Shown: positions 58,339 to 64,000 of the stretch, one piece after another
Layout: every line of letters begins with the position of its first letter
Position numbering within the stretch: position 1 is the stretch's first letter
Source of the DNA: Candidatus Mycolicibacterium alkanivorans
GTDB lineage: Bacteria > Actinomycetota > Actinomycetes > Mycobacteriales > Mycobacteriaceae
Assembly: GCF_022760805.1 (NCBI RefSeq)
Contig: NZ_JAIVFL010000001.1
Location: forward strand, 310,001-374,000
DNA length: 64,000 nt
Reading direction: 5' to 3'
The notes under the pieces: generated by a model
Databases searched by the model: none
Seen by the model: only the letters and a program-made list of their open reading frames with translations
Told to the model about the DNA's origin: nothing
Position numbers and translations under genes: made by a program

Positions 58339-58368
58339 CTGCTGGGCTTAGCTCGATAAACCCAGCAG
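58339..58368. promoter_or_regulatory. 30-bp dyad upstream of adhE
   Basis: CTGCTGGG (58339-58346) and CCCAGCAG (58361-58368) are perfect 8-bp arms around a 14-nt spacer, about 75 bp upstream of the adhE ATG and 125 bp downstream of the gene upstream. It could be an operator for adhE or the terminator of that gene. It does not match a Rex site. Confidence 0.45.
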
Positions 58369-58493
58369 TCCGAAAGCGAAAAGGGGAGACCAATGCACGT
58401 CGGCCGATATCGAGGACACCACGCGATTCGCGGTGCTGTCCGGGGTGCGAGCGCATCCGGCCGGGCGGCTACCGCATGGTCCTGACGATGTAG

Positions 58494-58910
58494 CTACTCG
58501 GTGTCGCCGGTGTCCTCGCCGTCGGACTTCTCGGCCTTGTCCGGTCCGGCGTCGAGGACGCTGACGTCGATCCCGTAGGGCAGGAAGCGGACGCCGCGGT
58601 TGGGGTCGGTGTTGTGCTTGTTGGCCCGCAGGGCGTCGAGCTCGGTGTTGTAGACCTGTTCGACGTGGGCTTTGCCCTCGGCGTCGGCGATGTAGATGGC
58701 CCACACCCCGTCACCGGCCTCGCCCGCGGTCTCCGGCTGCGGCCGGCGCCGCGAGCGGCGGGTGAACTCGTCGAAATACACGCCGAAGCCGCCGGGTTCC
58801 TGCCCGGTGTTCAGAAACCGTCCGAACGCGTCACGCAGGCCCTCACTGGCTTCGCGCACGACGCGATCGAGGTCGTCGGGGTCGAAGCCAAACGGTCCTT
58901 TGTTGTCCAT
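58494..58910 (-). CDS. Conserved mycobacterial hypothetical protein
   Basis: This 138-aa acidic protein starts at ATG 58910. It begins FGFDPDDLDRVVREASEGLRDAFGRFLNTG, likely a helical segment, followed by a beta-rich domain (VWAIYIADAEGKAHVEQVYNTELDALRANKHNTDPNRGVRFLPYGIDVSVLD) and an acidic tail. No catalytic motif is visible, and I do not recognise a function. It is divergent from the small gene at 58986. Confidence 0.7.
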   Translation of the reverse strand: MDNKGPFGFDPDDLDRVVREASEGLRDAFGRFLNTGQEPGGFGVYFDEFTRRSRRRPQPETAGEAGDGVWAIYIADAEGKAHVEQVYNTELDALRANKHNTDPNRGVRFLPYGIDVSVLDAGPDKAEKSDGEDTGDTE

Positions 58911-58985
58911 GGTTGCCAGTGTGCGCGCAGTTTCCGGTCACGTCGACAAGTTGTTTTCGCGGCTGGCGAAAACAGGTCCGCCATC

Positions 58986-59255
58986 GTGACGAATCCCGGG
59001 CTCGGCGGCGCATACCGCGCCGCGGCACATGGCCACAGCACCCAGCGGCACCTGCTGGAGATCAACGAGGCGATCAATCAGCTGGGCCGGCTGATTTCTG
59101 ACGATCCGGGCGCGGCCGAGGTCATCTGGTCGGCTATGCGCGGGATGGTGCTCGTCGAAATGATCGTCAACGCCCACCTGGAGTGGGAGCGCGAACGGCA
59201 GCTGCTCGTCGACATGGTCACGGGCTATCTGCAGTCCCCCAGCGAACATCGCTGA
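58986..59255 (+). CDS. Small helical hypothetical protein
   Basis: GTG 58986 gives 89 aa: VTNPGLGGAYRAAAHGHSTQRHLLEINEAINQLGRLISDDPGAAEVIWSAMRGMVLVEMIVNAHLEWERERQ. It is predicted helical, with evenly spaced Leu/Ile suggesting a helical hairpin or coiled coil. The upstream extension to 58614 is the shadow of the divergent gene and is rejected. The function is unknown. Confidence 0.6.
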   Translation: MTNPGLGGAYRAAAHGHSTQRHLLEINEAINQLGRLISDDPGAAEVIWSAMRGMVLVEMIVNAHLEWERERQLLVDMVTGYLQSPSEHR

Positions 59256-59469
59256 CGACCCTCGCGGCGGGGTGTCGGCCGTCACAGCGGCTCCCACAGC
59301 GGTGCTGGTCGGGCCTGTGTCTGTCATCAAACTCACAGGTGCAGAGTTGATTTACCTGGAATTAACAAGGACGATCGACTTGTTCCTCTGGCTGGCGATC
59401 CCTACCGGGTGAGCGCCCGTAGCAAAGAAGCCCCTGAAGACCCGGGGGTGATAGAGGAGTTGAAAACAA

Positions 59470-59676
59470 ATGTCGCTCGCACGCTTTCGCAACGATATGA
59501 AGCGGGCCATCAGCCGTCGCCGTCTACATGCGCGCATCAACGCGATGCCCCAGTCGACCGTCCGCGACGAGCTCGTGGCCATCGCCCAGCGGTACGAGAA
59601 CGGCCGCGCACGCCGGACGGCTGGAAGATCTGCGCGACGGGGTACGACCGGACCTACGAGGCGACGATGTCGTTGA
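59470..59676 (+). CDS. Small basic hypothetical protein
   Basis: A 68-aa very basic product (MSLARFRNDMKRAISRRRLHARINAMPQSTVRDELVAIAQRYENG, then an Arg/Thr tail) starts at ATG 59470 behind TAGAGGAGTTG. The first 45 residues look like a real amphipathic protein, but the last 20 (RARRTAGRSARRGTTGPTRRRCR) look like frame-shifted sequence, so the 3' end may be altered. The function is unknown. Confidence 0.4.
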   Translation: MSLARFRNDMKRAISRRRLHARINAMPQSTVRDELVAIAQRYENGRARRTAGRSARRGTTGPTRRRCR

Positions 59677-59722
59677 CAGCATTGAACTTCAAGGCCACTC
59701 CGGGGCAAGGCCATCGCCACGA

Positions 59723-60385
59723 CTACGTAGCGACAGCGATCAGCGCGCCCGGCTGAAGCCAGCGCATGATCTTGACCAGAGTCGCGTCGTCGAGGGAGAC
59801 ACAGCCGGCGGTGGCTCCGCCGTCGGTGGTGTGCACGAAGAAGGCGCCGCCGTTGCCCGGGATGCGAGCCTTGTTCACGCCCATCACGACGGCGTGTGCG
59901 TACTGGGGGATGTAGAGGTTCTCGGTGCCACTGCTTGGGTTGGTGTTGAACGAGCAGTCGGCTTTCTTGCAGACCTGCATGGTGTTGTACGTGGGGCTCT
60001 TCATGTCGCCGTCCCACCAGTAGTCGGGCGTCACCTGGATGTACTGGAGTCCGGTGCCCGGGTTGGGTTGGGTGCCGAAGGCGAAGTCGAGGCTGAAAAT
60101 GCCCATCGGAGTGGCCATCTCACCGTCGTGGGACTGCTGGACCATGCCGTTGGCACCGACGTGGACGGGGATCGCGGCGGCACCGGGTTGCCAGCCGTTG
60201 GCGCCGCGCTGCCAGACATCCATCTTGGCCGTTGACCCGCCGGTGCTCACGACGGAGAGGACCTGGGTGGCATTGCCGACGTTGGCCTGAAACCACGGCG
60301 CCTCGGCGTGACTCGGGGGTGCCGAGCTCAGAGCGACGAGCGCCACACAGAAGGCAGCACACATCGAAACCAGTACTCGGCGCAT
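59723..60385 (-). CDS. Secreted L,D-transpeptidase-like (YkuD) protein, Rv0309-like
   Basis: This 220-aa protein starts at ATG 60385 with a Sec signal peptide (MRRVLVSMCAAFCVALVALSSAPPSHAEA). A short beta-rich N-part is followed by the YkuD domain with the active-site block FVHTTDGGATAGCVSLDDATLVKIMRWLQPG (about 182-212), where the Cys in AGCV is the nucleophile. It would cross-link or modify peptidoglycan stem peptides outside the membrane. From memory it is the Rv0309 homologue. HTTDGG-GC replaces the common HGT-S-GC pattern. Confidence 0.85.
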   Translation of the reverse strand: MRRVLVSMCAAFCVALVALSSAPPSHAEAPWFQANVGNATQVLSVVSTGGSTAKMDVWQRGANGWQPGAAAIPVHVGANGMVQQSHDGEMATPMGIFSLDFAFGTQPNPGTGLQYIQVTPDYWWDGDMKSPTYNTMQVCKKADCSFNTNPSSGTENLYIPQYAHAVVMGVNKARIPGNGGAFFVHTTDGGATAGCVSLDDATLVKIMRWLQPGALIAVAT

Positions 60386-60622
60386 GGTTCATCGTCGCGG
60401 TGGGGTTTACGCGGGGTCAAGTCAAGGTTGGGCCACAAGTTCATCTGGGCCGGGCAACGTCGTGCGGGCCGCTATGCGATTGTGGCGCTTGGTTGAGCCG
60501 TTCGATCGAGCACTTGTTTCCTGTGCATTCGACCTTGAACTGCGGTTATGCGGTCTTGTCGGCGTCCAGGCGGCGACAAGGTGAATAGCGCCCCGGCAAA
60601 CCCAAGAGATACCATCGCGAAC

Positions 60623-61174
60623 ATGTCGCAAGCGCCGTACGGACCCGGGCCCACCGCACCCGCGCCTTGGCCGCCGCAAGGTCCGCCTGCCTCCCGCGGG
60701 CCGTCGCGGCTGCCGACCGTCATCGCGATCGTCATCGCGCTGATTGCCGTCGCGGTCGCGATCGGTGCCTGGTTTCGGCCCGCCCCCAAGGCCGAGACTC
60801 CCGCGGCGAAGACGTACAGCGAGCAAGAAGTGGCTGACGCGAAGAAGGCTGTTTGTGATGCGTATCAAACCGTCCAATCGACTTTGCAGGCAAGTGCGAA
60901 TCAAAGCGCACCGGGCCCCAATGACACGTTGCAGCAGTTCGCCCTGTCCGTGAACGGACGGCTTGCGGCCTTCGCTGGGGGCGACTACCTATACCGTGAA
61001 CTGACTGAAAATCCCGCGGTGCCGAAACAGTTGTCCGAAGCAGTAAGACAACTTGCGTCCGCTTACCAGAAGGCTGCGCTGGCCCAAATTGCGCAGGCAG
61101 ATCGGTCAAAACTCGATTCAATCTACAAGTCAGCCGATGCCGCTGCTGCAACTGCTACTGAAGTCTGCAGATGA
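60623..61174 (+). CDS. Single-pass membrane protein at the start of a type VII-associated locus
   Basis: From ATG 60623 the product is 183 aa. A Pro/Ala-rich cytoplasmic start (SQAPYGPGPTAPAPWPPQGPPASRGPSRLP) leads to one helix (about 35-55, TVIAIVIALIAVAVAIGAW). A helical extracytoplasmic domain follows (YSEQEVADAKKAVCDAYQTVQSTLQ, AVRQLASAYQKAALAQIAQADRSKLDSIYKSADAAAATATEVCR) with two Cys. The stop overlaps the next ATG (ATGA). GC content falls sharply after about 60840, inside this gene. Similar small membrane proteins occur in ESX-associated clusters; the function is unknown. Confidence 0.7.
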   Translation: MSQAPYGPGPTAPAPWPPQGPPASRGPSRLPTVIAIVIALIAVAVAIGAWFRPAPKAETPAAKTYSEQEVADAKKAVCDAYQTVQSTLQASANQSAPGPNDTLQQFALSVNGRLAAFAGGDYLYRELTENPAVPKQLSEAVRQLASAYQKAALAQIAQADRSKLDSIYKSADAAAATATEVCR

Positions 61175-63404
61175 GTGACACACCGCCTGGAAAGTGGTCG
61201 CAGTTGTTGGTCGGCCAGCAATGGCCAAGTTCGGCGACTCTGACGACGATCACCGCCGCATCAAACAATCGGCAAGCCGTCGGGTCGAGCTTCAGCGCTT
61301 ACGCCGAGCAACTTCGAGCGATCCTGTCGGGACCAGTGTCCAATCAAGAAGGTGTGACGGCAGACGACGCACGAGACACCTTCCATCTGGGTGAAGCTCA
61401 CGCACGAAAAATTTCAGGCAACAATCTTGCCAAGAGTGAAGCGTACAAGTCCGCACATGACTCAACCGCTCAACTGCGTTCAGAACTAAGTGAAATCGCG
61501 CACAACGGAAACGCTGAAATTGAAGCCATTGAAGCTTCTGGCGACCCACTCCCGCTCAAGATCGCCAAGATTGTTGACGTAGTGTTGGCGGCACAGAGCC
61601 ACGCAAATGTTCAGGCCGCAGGCCATAGCGATGTCGTGAGAAGAGCAATACAGACAGTTCTCGATCAGCAAGGACTCGGAACAACGGGGTACGAGTTCGC
61701 GCGCACACATGGCGTGGACCTTGATGGGCTATTCAGTTCGCCAAACAAAGAGGCAATCCGTAATCAAGTTGCCACGTTTCTTGATCAGCACGCTTCTTCA
61801 ACGAAATCTCCTTCAGGCTCCCAGTCGTCGCCTTCAAAGCTTCTCGGTGCGCACGAAACGAATCTTCCCGCGGCAGCCTCTTCGGAAACTATCCAGGAAA
61901 CCGTCGGGCTGCAACCGTCGCAGCTGCTAGCAAGCAGCGGAAGTCGGACACAAATCGCGAGTCAGGGCCTCATTTCTGGAGGAGGCGTTACGCCGCCGTC
62001 GCAGGTCCTCCCCACATCCGAAGCAAGACCGACGCCGCCCTCTACTCCACCAATCGCCGGCGTCTTACAGGTCACTCCGAGTGCCGTTAGTGCCGGATCG
62101 CCAATTCCAGCAACGACTTCCCAGACGGAGCTGTCGAGCAGCTCAGCGCCCCACTCATCCATCCCAACGCTTCCCACCAACGCCCTCACCCCCGAAGGCC
62201 TGGCCCAGAACTTCAACGCAGGCGCCCAAGCCGGTAGCCCGATGTCCGCAGGCACCGAGGCCCTGTCCACCGGCGCGATGCACGCGATGCAGCCGCAGGC
62301 CCCGCTGCACAGCGAGGGCATGCCGGCGCCGATCGCATCGACTGCACCCTCCAGCGGCGTCCCGCTGTTCGAAACTGCCCACGCCGCAACACCTGTCGAG
62401 GTGCCGCCCCCAGTCGCTCCCCGCCCGACGCCCCTCAGACCGTCGTCGCCACCCCAGCCGCACCCACGGCACCCGTCATGCCATCGACTGCCGCTGCGGC
62501 ACCCATCGCGCCCGCCGGCCCGCTGCCCGCCTACGGCGCCGACCTTCGTCCTGCTGCCGCAACCGCTCCGGCCGGCCCACCGCCAATCCTGTCTGCCACA
62601 CCCGGCTCGGCCCCGGTCAACCCCGCCAACGCCAACCCGCTCAACCAGCCCGCCGTAGTCCGTCATCAACCACCACCAACCACACCACCGTCGGCTGCGG
62701 GTCTGACCGAAAACGCCGTCACCGCAACGGCCACCGGTGCAATTGCCGGTGCCGGCGCCACCCAGACGCAGGCCCAGCAGCGCCTGCAACGACTCCTCGA
62801 CGCCGTCGCACGTCAGGAACCCAAGCTGCGCTGGGCAATCGGCGACCGCGATGACGGCGCCACCGTGCTCACCACCGACCTCGCCAGTGGCTGGATCCCG
62901 CCCCAAGTCGAAATCCCCACCGGCGTAACACTTCTCCCACCTGGTCAGCGCCGTCCCAGCCTTTCCGCCATGCTTGGCGAGACCACCCTCACCGCCGCCT
63001 ACACCCCAGGCCAGTACATCCCTGACAGCACGAACACCGAGCCAGTCATTATGTCCATCCGCGCCCGCCGGACAGCTGACGTCGAAGAGCTGGGATGGGA
63101 GCTCTCCCAGGCCACCAAGTGGCGCGACGGTCTACCCCGCCTCGCCCACACCCTCGCCAAGGCCGCCTCCACCGGAACCGGATACCTCGACTCCGAGGCC
63201 GAGCTCCTGCATGAACACCTGGCCGCCGTCACCACGCAGGTCCTGACTGACTACCCGGACAAGGTCGACCCGGTTATGGTCGGCAACTGGCAGCTGCTGG
63301 CCACCATCGATGCGCTGATCAAGGACGAAAAGACCGCTGCCAACTACCACTTGGCCTGGTTTCAGACCCTGAACCTGGCGACCCGGAGGGAGGTGCACCA
63401 GTGA
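61171..63404 (+). pseudogene. EspK-like type VII secretion-associated gene, split by an apparent frameshift
   Basis: Two frames together make one protein of about 744 aa. Frame 1 (61171 to about 62430) has an N-terminal helical region of WxG/PPE-associated type (WSQLLVGQQWPSSATLTTITAAS; residues 1-200) and a Ser/Pro-rich linker, and then degenerates after VEVPPPVAPRP. The next frame takes over (DAPQTVVATPAAPTAPVMPST), and from about 62750 encodes an EspK-like C-terminal domain, LRWAIGDRDDGATVLTTDLASGWIPPQVEIP to AWFQTLNLATRREVHQ. A single base missing from one of the C runs at 62410-62430 explains the change. It may be a real mutation or an assembly error. The ATG overlaps the upstream stop, and the downstream gene overlaps its end (GTGA). 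Confidence 0.7.
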
Positions 63405-64000
63405 GCGGTGGTCAACTCAACGCCAACGCAGACCAGTATCTGCAAGCCAACGGCATGAACGTGCCTCCGCCCCCGATCACGTCGGATCCCCTTGTGGCGG
63501 GAGCGGTCCCGATCGAACAACTCCTGCGTGTCCTCGGACTGGCTGCCAATCTCGGTGATCCCAAGGACAACAGCGAGAGCCTGGAAGAGCACGCCAGACG
63601 CGATGCCAAGACCGCCGAGGCTGCCGCCAAGTTCCCCGCTCAGGACGAGGACGCATCGGCGGAAATGAAAGGTGTTGCGGGGCAAGGCGAGGCGAGCCAG
63701 ATGGCCCAGGAACTACCGCAGATGGCCTCCGGCATCGCGGGCGCCTTGGCGGGTGCGATGGGCGGGGCCCTGCAGCCGCTGACCCAGATTCCTCAACAGG
63801 TCGCCCAAGGCGCACAGCAGGCCATGCAGGCCGGCATGGGCATGATGCAGCAGGCCGGCGGGTCGGCCGCCCAGCTCGACAAGGCCAGCCTCTCCGAGCT
63901 CCCCTTGGACGAATACGGCGCCGACATAGGCGAACTGGGGGCCGGCGGTGGTGGCGAGGCCGGACTCGGCAGTGGGGGCGGCGGTGGACTCGGCGGAACC
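63401..64000 (+). CDS. Type VII-associated Gly/Ala/Gln-rich protein (EspJ-like), truncated by window edge
   Basis: An open frame from GTG 63401 runs to the end of the window (200 codons) without a stop: SGGQLNANADQYLQANGMNVPPPPITSDPLVAGAVPIEQLLRVLGLAANLGD, then LEEHARRDAKTAEAAAKFPAQDEDASAEMKG. An amphipathic Ala/Gln/Met region (QQVAQGAQQAMQAGMGMMQQAGG) and a Gly-rich tail follow. The order EspK-like then EspJ-like resembles the 3' end of ESX-1-type loci. The GTG overlaps the preceding stop (GTGA), so the two are translationally coupled. The function is inferred from context only. Confidence 0.65.
   Translation, partial: MSGGQLNANADQYLQANGMNVPPPPITSDPLVAGAVPIEQLLRVLGLAANLGDPKDNSESLEEHARRDAKTAEAAAKFPAQDEDASAEMKGVAGQGEASQMAQELPQMASGIAGALAGAMGGALQPLTQIPQQVAQGAQQAMQAGMGMMQQAGGSAAQLDKASLSELPLDEYGADIGELGAGGGGEAGLGSGGGGGLGGT

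Overview
This window is high-GC actinobacterial DNA, almost certainly from a fast- or intermediate-growing Mycobacterium (Mycolicibacterium-like) chromosome. The evidence is the combination of an iniB-iniA-iniC locus, an MmpL transporter, an EtfD-type membrane Fe-S oxidoreductase, HspR-controlled dnaK and clpB operons, frequent GTG starts and ATGA/GTGA gene overlaps. Compared with what I remember of M. tuberculosis H37Rv, the order is inverted: from right to left the window passes through relatives of Rv0309, Rv0315, dcd (Rv0321), udgA (Rv0322), rmlA (Rv0334), Rv0337c, Rv0338c, iniR (Rv0339c), Rv0340, iniBAC, lpqJ, dnaK-grpE-dnaJ1-hspR, clpB and pyrE. These matches come from memory of the proteins, not from a database search.

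Layout. 1-5.3 kb (minus): a partial conserved gene, pyrE, a short-chain dehydrogenase, a membrane-anchored conserved protein and clpB. 5.5-8.2 kb: a Thr-rich membrane protein, a GAP/LysE-like membrane protein, a type II flavohaemoprotein and a small conserved protein. 8.2-13.4 kb (plus): a tightly overlapping operon of an acetyl-CoA-synthetase-like ligase, E1alpha, E1beta and E2 of a 2-oxoacid dehydrogenase, and a stand-alone acyl carrier protein. 13.5-17.7 kb (minus): dnaK-grpE-dnaJ-hspR with a HAIR operator. An almost identical HAIR site precedes clpB, so the two chaperone operons form one HspR circuit with hspR in autogenous feedback. 17.7-20 kb is a decayed stretch: a fragment of a membrane protein, a DsbA-like gene, an AT-richer spacer and a glycosyltransferase pseudogene with two internal deletions and a frameshift.

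20-35.4 kb is the envelope-stress region: a lipoprotein, an F420-type oxidoreductase, two single-pass Pro/Thr-rich membrane proteins, iniC, iniA, iniB, a second IniB-domain gene, an Hsp70-like membrane protein directly upstream of the IniR STAND/LuxR regulator, and etfD. Both IniB-domain promoters carry clusters of the same TTAGGGG motif, which I propose as IniR sites. The Hsp70-like protein and the two small membrane proteins share a PWYR(K/R) membrane-entry motif.

35.4-46.2 kb: a broken secreted-protein gene, an AspC/AlaA-type aminotransferase, a YibE/F protein, rmlA, a SnoaL-like protein, a mycothiol-dependent-isomerase-like protein, an intact ISL3-family insertion sequence with an 8-bp target duplication, ugd, an actin-fold Pro-rich membrane protein, dcd and tRNA-Gly(CCC). 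Just left of the ISL3 element lies an orphan three-hairpin structure that resembles the right end and omega-RNA scaffold of an IS200/IS605 (TnpB) element. 46.4-60.4 kb: an alpha/beta hydrolase, MmpL, a GH16 glucanase-like protein, a polyproline peptide, an acyl-CoA dehydrogenase, a duplicated-domain secreted protein, a bifunctional AdhE, small conserved genes and a YkuD-type L,D-transpeptidase. 60.6-64 kb begins a type VII-secretion-associated locus (EspK/EspJ-like) with a sharp internal GC change and an apparent frameshift; its last gene runs off the window.
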